Shown: positions 1 to 8,662, counted from the stretch's first letter. The stretch: 64,000 bases of DNA from Thermomonas brevis (GCF_014395425.1 NZ_CP060711.1:620001-684000); one strand, 5' to 3'. Program-made: numbers and translations. Notes: generated by a model from the sequence alone, not told the origin.

Positions 1-168
1 GGCGCGCACCAGTTCGCCGGCGATGCCGCGGCCGCCGATCTCGCGCGGCACGATGGTGTGGGTGATGGTCAGGCGGCCGTCGTCCTCGACGTAGTCGAGG
101 TGCGCGGCGTGGCCTTCGGCCTGGGTGACGAACCGCTGTTCGGGGACTTCGTGGAGGATCTCGCTCAT
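1..168 (-). CDS. GNAT-like N-acetyltransferase, partial
   Basis: Only the first 56 residues are inside the window; the gene runs off the left edge. The N-terminus has the pattern of the small YjdJ/COG2388 acetyltransferases: a short strand with conserved histidine and aspartate, then THTIVPREIGGRGIAGELV, where the G-G-R-G-I-A stretch is the acetyl-CoA binding loop. The ATG at 166-168 is the first possible start. It is the last visible gene of a minus-strand run after the rhomboid gene (gap 22 bases), so it may be cotranscribed. The substrate is unknown; proteins of this type are about 90-100 residues and rarely characterised. Confidence 0.75.
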   Translation of the reverse strand, partial: MSEILHEVPEQRFVTQAEGHAAHLDYVEDDGRLTITHTIVPREIGGRGIAGELVRA

Positions 169-190
169 GGCTGGCTCCGTTGTGACGCCG

Positions 191-790
191 CTATCCCAGC
201 AGGCTGCGCGTGAAGTGGCCGGCAACGCCCGGTTCCAGCAGCACGGTGAACAGCACGCCGTAGGCCGCGCCCCACAGGTGGGCGCTGTGGTTGACGTTGC
301 CGCCGCCGCGCCGGTCCATCCAGATGCTGTAGCCGACGTAGAGGATGGCGAACAGGAAGGCCGGGATCGGCAGCGGGATCGGGAAGATGATGAGCTTCGT
401 CCACGGATCGAACAGGATCGCGGCGAACAGCACCGCCGACACGCCGCCGGACGCGCCGAGACTGCGGTAGTTGGGATCGCGCTGGTGCTTGATCCAGGTC
501 GGCAGGATCGAGACGACGATCGCCGACAGGTAGAACAGCACGAAGCCGAGCGGCGTGATCCACTGCGAGAACACCCGCTCCACCACGCTGCCGAACGACC
601 ACAGCGTGATCATGTTGAACAGCAGGTGGGTCCAGTCGGCGTGGACGAAGCCGTAGGTCAGCAGGCGGTCGTACTGGCGGTTGCGCTGCACGGCGGGCGG
701 CCACAGGATCAGCCTGCCCAGCAGGCGCTGGTCGTTGAAGGCGCGCCAGCTCACCAGCACGGTGACGGCGATGATGGCGTAGGTGAGCAT
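191..790 (-). CDS. Rhomboid family intramembrane serine protease
   Basis: A 199-residue inner-membrane protein with about six hydrophobic segments. The rhomboid hallmarks are present: HLLFNM (H55 and N59) in the second membrane segment, the active-site GASGGVSAV with predicted nucleophile S114, and HSAHLWGAAYG near the C-terminus supplying the catalytic histidine (H171). The family cuts membrane-spanning substrates inside the bilayer; this member's substrate cannot be read from sequence. It starts 3 bases after the stop of the upstream POT transporter gene, so the two are probably cotranscribed. The family call is firm because the Ser-His dyad is intact. Confidence 0.92.
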   Translation of the reverse strand: MLTYAIIAVTVLVSWRAFNDQRLLGRLILWPPAVQRNRQYDRLLTYGFVHADWTHLLFNMITLWSFGSVVERVFSQWITPLGFVLFYLSAIVVSILPTWIKHQRDPNYRSLGASGGVSAVLFAAILFDPWTKLIIFPIPLPIPAFLFAILYVGYSIWMDRRGGGNVNHSAHLWGAAYGVLFTVLLEPGVAGHFTRSLLG

Positions 791-793
791 GGA

Positions 794-2422
794 TCAGGCG
801 GCCCGGTAGTTGTCCTGCATCGGATAGGTGCGGGCGTAGGCCGCGAATGCAAGCGCGGCGGCGAACGCGAACAGCGCGAAGAAGAACATCAGGAACGCGT
901 TCTCGCTCCAGCCGGTGCCGGCGATATGCGCGGTCACCGCCTCGTTGCGTACCGCCACGTTGGTCAGCAGCACCCACAGGCTGCCGAAGGTGCTGGTGAG
1001 GTACCAGAACGCCATGATCACGCCCTTCATCGACGCGGTGGCCTGGCTGTAGGCGAACTCCAGCGCGGTCGCCGAGACCAGCACCTCGCCGAAGGTCAGC
1101 AGCAGGTAGGGCCAGGTCTGCAACGCCAGCGAGGTCTGCGCGCCGCTGTCGATCTCCAGTTGGATCAGCCCGGCGACGATCCAGGCGATGCCGGCGAATA
1201 CGATCCCCCAACCCATCCGCCGCAGCGGCGTGGGCTGGTAGCCGAGCCGGCGCAACGCGGGATACAGCACGAAGTTGTTGAACGGGATCAGCAGCATGAT
1301 CAACAGCGGATTCAGCGCCTGCATCTGCCCTGCTTCCTTGACCAGCCAGCTCGGCCACCACCACGCCTCGTGCGGGATGCTCATCGCCTTGCCCTGGATC
1401 ACCCAGGTGCTGGCCTTCTGGTCGAACAGCGACCAGAACGGCGTGGTCAGCGCGAACACGATCAGGATGCGCAGCACCGCGCGCACGCCTTCCACCGCCG
1501 CATCGGGATGCCGGCCGCGCGCACGCTCCAGCTGCATCGACACGCCGATCCCGCCGAACACGATCAGCGCCCCCAGCGCCAGGCAGGCGGTGATGACGAA
1601 ATGGAAATCCGCCGGCCAGAACGGCAGGTCGATGCCGAAGCCCGCATGCAGCGCCCAGCAGGCCAGCATCGCCACTGCCAGCAGCGCGCCCGCGCCGGCC
1701 ACCAGCAACCCTGGCCGGCCCTGCCCCGGTGCCTGCGCCAACAGCGCGGTACGCGCCACGTTGAAGAAGGAATCCGGATCCTCGCCGCGGCTCGGCGGCA
1801 CCCGCACGTATTTGCCTCGCCCCAGCCAGAAGATGAAGGTGGCCAGGAACATCAGCACGCCGGGAATGCCGAAAGCCACCGCCGGCCCGAAGTTGCGCAG
1901 GAACAGCGGCATCAGCAGCGAGGCGAAGAAGCTGCCGAAGTTGATCGTCCAGTAGAAGCCGTCGAAGACGAGCTTCGCCAGGTGCTTGTTGGCGGCGGTG
2001 AACTGGTCGCCGCAGAAGCTCACCACCAGTGGCTTGATCCCGCCGCTGCCCAGCGCGATCAGGAACAGGCCGGTGTAGAAGCCGGTGCGGTGATCCTCGA
2101 ACAGCGCGAGGCACGCATGGCCGGCGCAGTAGACCAGCGAGAACCACAGCACGGTGTTGTACTTGCCGAAGAAGCGGTCGGCCAGCCAGCCGCCCAGCAG
2201 CGGGAAGAAGTACACGCCGATCACGAAGCTGTGGAACACGTCCTTGGCGACGCCCTGCCGCTCCGCCTCCGGCACGTAGGCCAGGATCACGCTGCTGACC
2301 AGGAACTGCACCAGGATGTTGCGCATCCCGTAGAAGCTGAAGCGCTCGCAGGCTTCGTTGCCGATGATGTAGGGGATCTGCCGGGGCAGGCGTGCGGTCG
2401 TGGCGGCCGTCGTCTGGCTCAT
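794..2422 (-). CDS. POT/PTR family proton-dependent oligopeptide transporter
   Basis: A 542-residue major facilitator protein with 12-14 hydrophobic segments. The N-terminal helix carries the POT signature ExxERFxxYG (NEACERFSFYG, E23/E26/R27), used for proton coupling, and GSGGIKPLVVSFCGDQF is the family's second signature region. It should import di- and tripeptides across the inner membrane. Length is normal to slightly long for the family. It lies between the GST gene (46 bases upstream) and the rhomboid gene on the same strand. Peptide uptake fits the many secreted peptidases in this window, but substrate range is inferred only from the family. Confidence 0.93.
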   Translation of the reverse strand: MSQTTAATTARLPRQIPYIIGNEACERFSFYGMRNILVQFLVSSVILAYVPEAERQGVAKDVFHSFVIGVYFFPLLGGWLADRFFGKYNTVLWFSLVYCAGHACLALFEDHRTGFYTGLFLIALGSGGIKPLVVSFCGDQFTAANKHLAKLVFDGFYWTINFGSFFASLLMPLFLRNFGPAVAFGIPGVLMFLATFIFWLGRGKYVRVPPSRGEDPDSFFNVARTALLAQAPGQGRPGLLVAGAGALLAVAMLACWALHAGFGIDLPFWPADFHFVITACLALGALIVFGGIGVSMQLERARGRHPDAAVEGVRAVLRILIVFALTTPFWSLFDQKASTWVIQGKAMSIPHEAWWWPSWLVKEAGQMQALNPLLIMLLIPFNNFVLYPALRRLGYQPTPLRRMGWGIVFAGIAWIVAGLIQLEIDSGAQTSLALQTWPYLLLTFGEVLVSATALEFAYSQATASMKGVIMAFWYLTSTFGSLWVLLTNVAVRNEAVTAHIAGTGWSENAFLMFFFALFAFAAALAFAAYARTYPMQDNYRAA

Positions 2423-2468
2423 GCGTGGCTCGTCGCTCGGGATTGCCGAAGCCTAACCGATGCGGGCC

Positions 2469-3104
2469 TCACGCCCACTCGGTCAGCCCCTCGCGCTCGT
2501 ACAGCGCCTTGAACGAAGGGCGCGCCTTCAGCCGCTGCGCCAGCGCGGCCAGGTGCGGCCACTCGGTGGCCGGCTTCGGCATGTTGCGCGACCAGCGCAT
2601 CAGCATGGTCAGGTAGAAATCGGCGACGCTCAGGTTCTCGCCAAGCAACCACGGACCATGCGCGGCCAAGTGGTCGTCGATGCGCCGCCACTGCGCCTCG
2701 ATCCGCGGCGCGCAGTGCGCGCGCAACGCGTCCGCGTTCGCCTCGCCCGCCGGCTCGCCCGGATACCACCATTGGCGGAACAGCGGCTGCACCATGTTGG
2801 CGAGGTTGAACATCCACTGCAGGTAATCGGCGCGGCGCGGATCGTCGATGGCCGGCGCGAAGCCCGCTTCGGGATGGCGATCCGCCAGCAGGAGTGCCAA
2901 TGCGGCCGCCTCGTACTGCGGCTTGCCGTCGATCACCAGCGTCGGCACCACGCCGTTCGGGTTCAGCGCCAGATAGTCGGCCGATTTCTGGGCCTTGCTG
3001 TCGAAATCGACCAGGCGCAGTTCGTGCGGCAGATCGAGTTCGAGCAGCAGCCAGTGCACGAGGAAGCTGGCGGAACCGGGGGCGTAGTAGAGCGTGGAGG
3101 ACAT
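2469..3104 (-). CDS. Glutathione S-transferase family protein
   Basis: A cytosolic protein of 211 residues with an N-terminal thioredoxin-fold GST domain (LYYAPGSASFLVHWLLLEL) and the cis-proline motif NPNGVVPTLV, followed by a helical C-terminal domain with LLGENLSVADFYLTML, the usual N-capping box. I chose the ATG at 3102-3104 because it begins directly with the beta strand typical of GSTs; an in-frame ATG at 3140 would add 12 residues unlike the family. Conjugation or glutathione-dependent reduction is inferred from family only. It is first of a likely minus-strand operon with the POT and rhomboid genes. Confidence 0.88.
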   Translation of the reverse strand: MSSTLYYAPGSASFLVHWLLLELDLPHELRLVDFDSKAQKSADYLALNPNGVVPTLVIDGKPQYEAAALALLLADRHPEAGFAPAIDDPRRADYLQWMFNLANMVQPLFRQWWYPGEPAGEANADALRAHCAPRIEAQWRRIDDHLAAHGPWLLGENLSVADFYLTMLMRWSRNMPKPATEWPHLAALAQRLKARPSFKALYEREGLTEWA

Positions 3105-3156
3105 GGCGGGGATCCATCGGGGGATGCGGCATCTTCGCATGTGGTGGTGCTGGGTT

Positions 3157-3244
3157 GAGGAGTGAGTGGAGAGGAGTGAGGAGTGAGTAGAGGCAGCGCG
3201 GCTCTATGGTTTTCTCGCTCCTCACTCCTCTCCGCTCACTCCTC
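3157..3244. repeat. Long inverted repeat of the GAGTGAG type
   Basis: Two 31-base arms, 3157-3187 and 3214-3244, are inverted copies with two mismatches around a 26-base spacer. Each arm is itself built from repeats of GAGGAGTGAG. It lies in the divergent gap between the GST gene and the M14 peptidase gene. A transcript would fold into a very stable hairpin. No transposase is near; it looks like a dispersed chromosomal repeat. Confidence 0.85.
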
Positions 3245-3288
3245 GGCTCCACACCGGCTACCATCCGGCAATCCACCCGGAGCCGCCC

Positions 3289-5055
3289 ATGCGCCGCAGC
3301 CTGCTCGCCCTCGCCCTGTTGACCGCCACCGCTTCCGTCGCGATGGCCGCCAAGCCCAACCTGTCCACGTTCGCCGAACGCAGCGGCTACAAGCAGACAG
3401 GCCGCTACGACGAAGTGATCGCGCTGTGCGACGCCTACCAGCAGGCCTGGCCGAAGGCGGTGCGCTGCTTCGACTTCGGCATCACCCCGCAGGGCCGGCC
3501 GATGAAGGCAATGGCGGTCTCGACCAGCGGCGCGCTGACGCCGGAAGACGCGCGCGAACGCGACCTGCCGGTGGTGCTGGCGCAGGGCGGCATCCACGCC
3601 GGCGAGATCGACGGCAAGGACGCCGGCTTCGGCCTGATCCGCGACATGCTGCAGGGCAAGACCGGCAAGGGCGCGCTGGACAAGGCCGTGCTGCTGTTCG
3701 TGCCGGTGTTCAACGTGGACGGTCACGAGAACTTCCGCGCCTGGAACCGCCCCAACCAGCGCGGCCCGGAGGAAATGGGCTTCCGCGTCACCGCCCAGCG
3801 CTACAACCTCAACCGCGACTACGTGAAGGCGGACAGCCCGGAAATGCGCGCGATGCTGGCGCTGGTCAACCAGTGGGACCCGCTGGCGACGCTGGACCTG
3901 CACGTCACCGACGGCGCCAAGTTCCGCCACGACATCTCCATCACCGGCGAGCCGGTCAATTCCGGCGACGAGGCGCTGCGCGAGGCCGGGCGCGGGCTGA
4001 AGGACGGCATCATCGGGAAGCTGAAGCAGCAGGGTTCGCTGCCGGTCGGCTTCTACCCCAGCTTCGTCGAGGACGACGACCCGGCCTCCGGCTTCGTCGA
4101 AGGCGTCAACACGCCGCGCTTCTCGCACGGCTACTTCCAGCTGCGCAACCGCATCGGCATCCTGATCGAAACCCACTCTTGGAAGCCCTATCCCGAGCGC
4201 GTGCGCGCCACCTACAACGCCGTGCTGGATACGCTGGAGCTGGTGGCGGAGCACGGCGCGCAGTGGCGACAAATGGAACTGGACGCCGACGCCCGCTCCG
4301 CCGCGCTGGCCGGCCAGCCGGTGCCGCTGGACTACACCGTCACCGACGCCAAACGCTTCATCGAGTTCCTGGGCTATGCCTACACCCGCACGCCGTCCGA
4401 CATCTCCGGCGGCACCATGACCCATTACGACGAGCGCACCCCGCAATTGTGGATGCTGCCGCTGCGCGACACCGTCGCGCCCGGCCTCACGGTGGCCGCG
4501 CCGAAGGCCGGCTATCTCGTCCCGTCCGAATACGCCGAACAGGTCGGCGCGCAGCTGCGCATCCACGGCATCGACTACCGCGTGCTGGACGCCGCGCTGC
4601 CGCAGGCCGCGGTGCAGGCGTTCGACGCCGACAGCGTGAAGTTCTCGCCGACGCCGACGGAAAACCACCAGCGCGTCGCCCTAGCCGGCGCGTGGAAGCC
4701 CGCCTCCGCCAGCCTCGGCGCGGGCGCGCTGTTCGTGCCCATCGCCCAGCCGAAGGCGCGGCTGCTGATGACGATCCTGGAGCCGCAGGCGCCCGATTCG
4801 ATGGCGGCCTGGGGCGCATTCAACAACAGCTTCGAGCGCAAGGAATACATGGAGGGCTACGTGGCCGAGGAGCAGGCGCGGCTGATGCTGGCGCGCGACC
4901 CGGCGCTGAAAGCCGAGTTCGAGAAGAAGCTGAAGGACGACCCCGACTTCGCCAAGAGCCCGCGCGCGCGGCTGGACTTCTTCTACCGCCGCCACCCGGC
5001 CTGGGACGCGGGCTACAACCGCTATCCGGTGCTGCGTACCGATACGGCGTACTGA
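3289..5055 (+). CDS. M14 family zinc carboxypeptidase, secreted
   Basis: 588 residues with a Sec signal peptide (about residues 1-20). The M14 zinc site is complete: GGIHAGEIDGKD gives H103 and E106, LDLHVTDG gives H205, and GILIETHSWK supplies the catalytic glutamate E294; NLNRDY (173-178) is the substrate-binding Asn-Arg motif. The C-terminal 230 residues form an additional domain of unknown role. It should trim peptides from the C-terminus in the periplasm or outside. The next gene starts after a single base, so the pair is an operon. Substrate preference cannot be judged. Confidence 0.92.
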   Translation: MRRSLLALALLTATASVAMAAKPNLSTFAERSGYKQTGRYDEVIALCDAYQQAWPKAVRCFDFGITPQGRPMKAMAVSTSGALTPEDARERDLPVVLAQGGIHAGEIDGKDAGFGLIRDMLQGKTGKGALDKAVLLFVPVFNVDGHENFRAWNRPNQRGPEEMGFRVTAQRYNLNRDYVKADSPEMRAMLALVNQWDPLATLDLHVTDGAKFRHDISITGEPVNSGDEALREAGRGLKDGIIGKLKQQGSLPVGFYPSFVEDDDPASGFVEGVNTPRFSHGYFQLRNRIGILIETHSWKPYPERVRATYNAVLDTLELVAEHGAQWRQMELDADARSAALAGQPVPLDYTVTDAKRFIEFLGYAYTRTPSDISGGTMTHYDERTPQLWMLPLRDTVAPGLTVAAPKAGYLVPSEYAEQVGAQLRIHGIDYRVLDAALPQAAVQAFDADSVKFSPTPTENHQRVALAGAWKPASASLGAGALFVPIAQPKARLLMTILEPQAPDSMAAWGAFNNSFERKEYMEGYVAEEQARLMLARDPALKAEFEKKLKDDPDFAKSPRARLDFFYRRHPAWDAGYNRYPVLRTDTAY

Positions 5056-5056
5056 G

Positions 5057-5857
5057 GTGCGGGCACTCGCATCGCTGCTCGCGGCCCTGCTTTGCCTCGC
5101 TGGCTGCGGCACCAAAGCGCCCGCCGACGGAAAACACGAGCGGGTGCTGTTCGTCGGCAACAGCCTGACCTACGTCGGCAATCTGCCCGCGGTGTTTGCC
5201 GCGATGGCGAACGCGAACGGCCACGCCATCGAAAGCGACATGATCGTGCGCGGCGGCGCGTCGCTGACCGAGCCGCTGAAAGATGGTTCCATCGCGCGGG
5301 CGCTGGACGGGCGCCGCTACGCCGCGCTCGTGCTGCAGGAGCGCGGCGGCGATCTGCTCTGCGGGTTCGGCCCGGAGTCCTGCGCGGATTCCAGCGCCTC
5401 GCTCAAGGCCATCGCGCGCATGGCGAAGGAGAAAGGCGTCGCCAGCGTCGTGCTGCTGGGCACCTACCAGTCGATGCCGTCCGTCTCGAAGGTCATCGTC
5501 GAACGGGAAGGCGCGGCTGCGGACGAAGCGGGCATCGCCTACGTCGAGGTCTCGCAGACGCTGCAACGGCTGGGCGGCGCGCAGCCGGCACTGGTCTGGT
5601 TCGATGCCGATGGCATGCATCCGGGCAAGGACCTGACGCTGCTGGAGGCGATGCTGCTGCATCGGCAACTGTTCGGCGCGCTACCGGCCGCGCAAGCGCT
5701 TGTCGTCGATGGGCCGATCTATGGCGTCCAGAGCGGCCTGACCGGAACCCTGCGCGCGGCCGATGCGCCCGCGCCCAAGGCGGACACGCCACGGTCCATC
5801 GCCTACTCCGCCGATACCACCCGCAGCCTGCTCGACGCGTTGAGCGCTGATCGGTAA
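5057..5857 (+). CDS. SGNH-hydrolase-like lipoprotein
   Basis: 266 residues beginning with GTG one base after the preceding stop. The N-terminus is a lipoprotein signal with lipobox LAGC (C17). VLFVGNSLTYVGN carries the block I serine (S36) of SGNH/GDSL esterases, and FDADGMHPG near residue 188 gives the block V Asp-x-x-His (D185/H188). Esterase or deacetylase activity is therefore likely, but the substrate is unknown. Translational coupling with the M14 peptidase suggests both act on the same extracellular material. Confidence 0.82.
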   Translation: MRALASLLAALLCLAGCGTKAPADGKHERVLFVGNSLTYVGNLPAVFAAMANANGHAIESDMIVRGGASLTEPLKDGSIARALDGRRYAALVLQERGGDLLCGFGPESCADSSASLKAIARMAKEKGVASVVLLGTYQSMPSVSKVIVEREGAAADEAGIAYVEVSQTLQRLGGAQPALVWFDADGMHPGKDLTLLEAMLLHRQLFGALPAAQALVVDGPIYGVQSGLTGTLRAADAPAPKADTPRSIAYSADTTRSLLDALSADR

Positions 5858-5892
5858 GCGCTGCGACTGCCCGCCCGACAAACGCCCGTCAA

Positions 5893-5952
5893 CCTGAGCG
5901 CAGCGAAGGATCTGCTTGTAGCGATGAAAGTGGATCCTTCGCTGCGCTCAGG
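5893..5952. repeat. Perfect 20-bp inverted repeat, likely dispersed element
   Basis: Arms CCTGAGCGCAGCGAAGGATC (5893-5912) and its exact reverse complement (5933-5952) enclose 20 bases. It lies between the convergent SGNH and YdeI-like genes and could act as a bidirectional terminator hairpin, although no T-tract follows. Similar sequences are common in genomes of this family as far as I recall. Confidence 0.8.
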
Positions 5953-6006
5953 ACGACAGTGGATTGCCACGCATATGGGACGGAAGCCGTTCGAGGTTGC
6001 CCCGCC

Positions 6007-6603
6007 TCAACAGTTCTCGTACTTCCAGTTCCGCCGCTTGCCCTCGGCCATCCACTCCACCGCCTGCGCCAGCCGCTTCGCGCGCGTCTCCTCGCGCTTG
6101 GCTTCGACGATCCACTCGATGTACTCGCGCTTGCAGCTTGGCGGGAACGCATCGAACGTCGCCTGCGCCGCCTTGTTCTTCTTCAGCGCGGCGGCCAGAT
6201 CCTGCGGCGTTTCCGGCGGCGGCTTGGGCGCGGACTTGCGCGCCGGCGGCTTCACCCCGTCCTCGTTGAGCTTCATCGCCTTGCGGATATGCGCCAGCAG
6301 GGTCTTCTTCGGCGGAAGATCCTTCACCGAAGTCATCTTGCCGTAGCTGCCCATGCCGTCGCGCGGCTCGCCCTCGCCCACCACCAGCGCGTGCTTCCAG
6401 AAGCCGAACGAGGCGTGCTGCTTGAACGCCGCCATCCCGCACAGGATGCCGCCGGCGTGCACGAAGGTCGGCATGCCCCATTTGATCGTTTCCTCGACCT
6501 CCGGGCAGGCGTCGTGCACCCGTTCGCGCACCTGGGCCAGGATCGGCTGCGCGAACGGCGCGGCGCGTTCGATGTAGGCGTCGATGCGGGGGTCGCGGGC
6601 CAT
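6007..6603 (-). CDS. YdeI/OmpD-associated family protein (DUF1801 plus OmdA regions)
   Basis: 198 residues, no signal or membrane segment. The N-terminal half has the DUF1801 core with the diagnostic IKWGMP at about 40-45 and GGILCGMAAFKQHASFGFW after it. A lysine/proline-rich linker (about 115-135) leads to a C-terminal OmdA-like helical region with PSCKREYIEWIVEAKREETR. Members are linked with peptide or bacteriocin tolerance in some bacteria, but the biochemical role is not settled. It is monocistronic here, facing the SGNH gene. Confidence 0.85.
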   Translation of the reverse strand: MARDPRIDAYIERAAPFAQPILAQVRERVHDACPEVEETIKWGMPTFVHAGGILCGMAAFKQHASFGFWKHALVVGEGEPRDGMGSYGKMTSVKDLPPKKTLLAHIRKAMKLNEDGVKPPARKSAPKPPPETPQDLAAALKKNKAAQATFDAFPPSCKREYIEWIVEAKREETRAKRLAQAVEWMAEGKRRNWKYENC

Positions 6604-6666
6604 GTGGCTTGCCTGTCCGGAAGGTCCGGGCCATTCTGCGCCAACCCTTTGGCTTGAGGCGGTTCC

Positions 6667-7161
6667 ATGCGCCGGAAATCCGGTTCCCGATGGTTTCCCT
6701 GGCTGCTATTGGCCATCGTGCTGGCGCTGGGCTGGCAGTACTGGCAGCGATCCGCCGGCCCACCCGCGCCCGCCGTCGGCCCAGGCACGGAGGTGCCGCT
6801 GCCGATTCCCGCGCCAGCGTCTTCGCCCGCGCCCGCACCCACCACAACGCCTGCGGCTCCAGTCGAAACGCCAGCTTGGCCGGCCTTCCTGCCGCCGGAA
6901 GCGCGCGCCACCGTCGAACTGATCCAGCGCGGCGGCCCGTTCCCGCACCGGCAGGACGGCAGCGTGTTCGGCAACCGCGAAGGCCTGCTGCCGCGCCAGC
7001 CGCGCGGCTGGTACCGCGAATACACCGTGGACACGCCGGGGCTGTCGCACCGCGGCGCGCGCCGCATCGTCACCGGCGGCAACCCGCCGCGCGACTGGTA
7101 CTACAGCGACGACCACTACCGCAGCTTCCGCGCCTTCGAGGCGCCGGGGAATACGCCATGA
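6667..7161 (+). CDS. Membrane-anchored barnase-type ribonuclease
   Basis: 164 residues. One hydrophobic anchor (about 10-26) follows a basic N-terminus, then a proline/alanine/threonine-rich linker (about 31-75) leads to a C-terminal guanyl-preferring RNase domain. Visible family features are VFGNREGLLP, GWYREYTVDTPG with the general base E118, RGARRIVTGG with catalytic arginine R132 or R133, and YYSDDHYRSF with catalytic H150. The domain would lie outside the inner membrane. Its stop overlaps the ATG of a barstar-like gene, which would protect the cytosol before export. A housekeeping secreted nuclease or a competition toxin are both possible. Confidence 0.9.
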   Translation: MRRKSGSRWFPWLLLAIVLALGWQYWQRSAGPPAPAVGPGTEVPLPIPAPASSPAPAPTTTPAAPVETPAWPAFLPPEARATVELIQRGGPFPHRQDGSVFGNREGLLPRQPRGWYREYTVDTPGLSHRGARRIVTGGNPPRDWYYSDDHYRSFRAFEAPGNTP

Positions 7162-7601
7162 GCGACGCCGGTTCCGATCTGGTCCTGCACGACCCGCAGC
7201 AGGCCGGCGTGTTCTTCGTCGGCGGGGACGACATCGCCACGCTGGAAAACGCCGCGCGCGACGCCGGCTTGCTGGTGCGCCGCATCGACCTGCACGGCTG
7301 CGCCGGCAAGGACGCGCTGCTGGAGCGCCTGGCCGACGCCCTGTCCACGCCCGAGGGACAGGGCCGCAACTGGGACGCCCTGAGCGACCAGCTGCGCGAC
7401 CTGTCCTGGCTGCCGGCGCGCGGCTACGCCCTGCTGCTGCCGCACGCGGCCGAGCTGCGCGACGCCGAGGAAGCCAGCTTCGACACCCTGCTGGACATCC
7501 TCGACGAGGCCACGGTCGACTGGCAGGAACGCGACGTGCCGTTCTGGGCGTTCCTGGCGCTGCCCGACGACGAGTTTCCCGACGCGGCATCCCTCAATTA
7601 A
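7158..7601 (+). CDS. Barstar family ribonuclease inhibitor
   Basis: 147 residues, cytosolic. It begins at ATG 7158, overlapping the RNase stop by four bases (ATGA), which indicates translational coupling. The barstar core is recognisable: RRIDLHGCAGKDALLERLA, then GRNWDALSDQLRDLSWLP, matching the barstar helix that plugs the RNase active site, then a central hydrophobic strand GYALLLPH and a C-terminal WAFLAL strand. The role is to bind and silence the barnase-type enzyme encoded just upstream. An ORF in this frame extends upstream to 6609, but that part is only a shadow of the RNase gene. Confidence 0.92.
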   Translation: MSDAGSDLVLHDPQQAGVFFVGGDDIATLENAARDAGLLVRRIDLHGCAGKDALLERLADALSTPEGQGRNWDALSDQLRDLSWLPARGYALLLPHAAELRDAEEASFDTLLDILDEATVDWQERDVPFWAFLALPDDEFPDAASLN

Positions 7602-7632
7602 GCAACGCCCGCCCACGCGTTAGCATGGGCGG

Positions 7633-8175
7633 ATGAACGCACTCATTCTCCGCAACGCCACCCCGGACGACGTTCCCGCGCTGGTGGCCCTCGTCACCTC
7701 CGCCTACCGCGGCGACGCCAGCCGCGCCGGCTGGACCACCGAAGCCGACCTGCTGGACGGCAACCGCATCGATCCCGAGGTGCTGCTCGCCGACCTGCAG
7801 CGCCCGCACAGCCACGTGGTGCTGGCCGAACGCGGCGGCGAACTGCTGGCCTGCGCGCACGTCGCCGAGGACGGCGGCGCCGGCTATTTCGGCATGTTCG
7901 CCGTGCGCCCCGACCTGCAGGGCGGCGGCATCGGCAAGCACCTGCTGGCCGAATGCGAACGCATCGCCGGCGACGAATGGCGGCTGCCGGCGATGCGCAT
8001 GACCGTCATCGACGTGCGCGACGAGCTGATCGCCTTCTACGAGCGCCGCGGCTACCGCCGCACCGGCGACTTCAAGCCCTTCCCCTACGGCGACGCGCGC
8101 TTCGGCCAGCCGAAACGCGACGACCTGCGCTTCGAAGTGCTGGAGAAGCCCCTGCGCGCGGAGACCGCGGCATGA
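7633..8175 (+). CDS. GNAT family N-acetyltransferase
   Basis: 180 residues with a full GNAT fold. The acetyl-CoA loop is VRPDLQGGGIGKHLL (about 98-112) and the C-terminal signature is ELIAFYERRGYRRTG. The start is the ATG at 7633, 31 bases after the barstar stop. Its stop overlaps the Rieske gene start (ATGA at 8172), so the pair is coupled. The substrate is unknown; small-molecule amines or a protein N-terminus are both possible. Confidence 0.88.
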   Translation: MNALILRNATPDDVPALVALVTSAYRGDASRAGWTTEADLLDGNRIDPEVLLADLQRPHSHVVLAERGGELLACAHVAEDGGAGYFGMFAVRPDLQGGGIGKHLLAECERIAGDEWRLPAMRMTVIDVRDELIAFYERRGYRRTGDFKPFPYGDARFGQPKRDDLRFEVLEKPLRAETAA

Positions 8176-8501
8176 GCGAGGTCTGGACCTTCGTCTGCAC
8201 CACCGACGAGCTGCTGCCGGGCGAGATGAAAGTGGCGTTCGACGAGGTCACCGGCACGCCGATCGCGGTGTTCAACATGGACGGCGACCTGTACGCGCTG
8301 GAAGACCAGTGCAGCCACGAGGACTTCGAACTCTCGGCAGGCCATTTCGATCCGGCCAGCGGCCAGGTGGAATGCGTGCTGCACGGCGCCCGCTTCGACG
8401 TGCGCGACGGCCGCGCGCTGTGCGCGCCCGCCTACGAGCCGGTGGCGAAGTTCCCGGTGAAGGTGGAAGACGGCCAGGTGCTGGTGCGCGACGACCGCTG
8501 A
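8172..8501 (+). CDS. Rieske [2Fe-2S] non-heme ferredoxin
   Basis: 109 residues, cytosolic. The Rieske cluster motifs are complete: C47-S-H49 and C68-V-L-H71, separated by 18 residues, which gives two Cys and two His ligands. Length matches the small NirD/BphF-like electron carriers. It overlaps the upstream GNAT gene by four bases. Its redox partner is not visible next to it; the iron-uptake operon begins 270 bases downstream but has its own promoter region. Role as a soluble electron carrier is inferred from the family. Confidence 0.92.
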   Translation: MSEVWTFVCTTDELLPGEMKVAFDEVTGTPIAVFNMDGDLYALEDQCSHEDFELSAGHFDPASGQVECVLHGARFDVRDGRALCAPAYEPVAKFPVKVEDGQVLVRDDR

Positions 8502-8642
8502 CGCGTTCCGTCTTCGCCGGAACTGCCCGCGCTGCGGGCGCGACATCGACGCCTCGAACGATGGCGTTCGCCTGCCGCGAGCCCCGCTTCACGAGCCGGG
8601 CGAGGGCGAAAGCCCGCACGACGTGAAGTTTCCGTTGTAAAC

Positions 8643-8662
8643 GGGAATCGTTCTCACTATTA
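8643..8662 (+). promoter_or_regulatory. Putative Fur box upstream of the siderophore receptor operon
   Basis: GGGAATCGTTCTCACTATTA resembles the Fur consensus GATAATGATAATCATTATC, with the ATCGTTCTCA core of proteobacterial Fur sites. It lies about 115 bases before the receptor start codon. Iron-dependent repression of the whole operon is inferred. Confidence 0.65.

Noticed and set aside
125..2512. Long plus-strand open frame of 795 codons opposite the rhomboid and POT genes
   Set aside because: Rich in Arg, His, Gln and Ala without any domain; it is the antisense shadow expected in GC-rich DNA opposite two well-identified genes.
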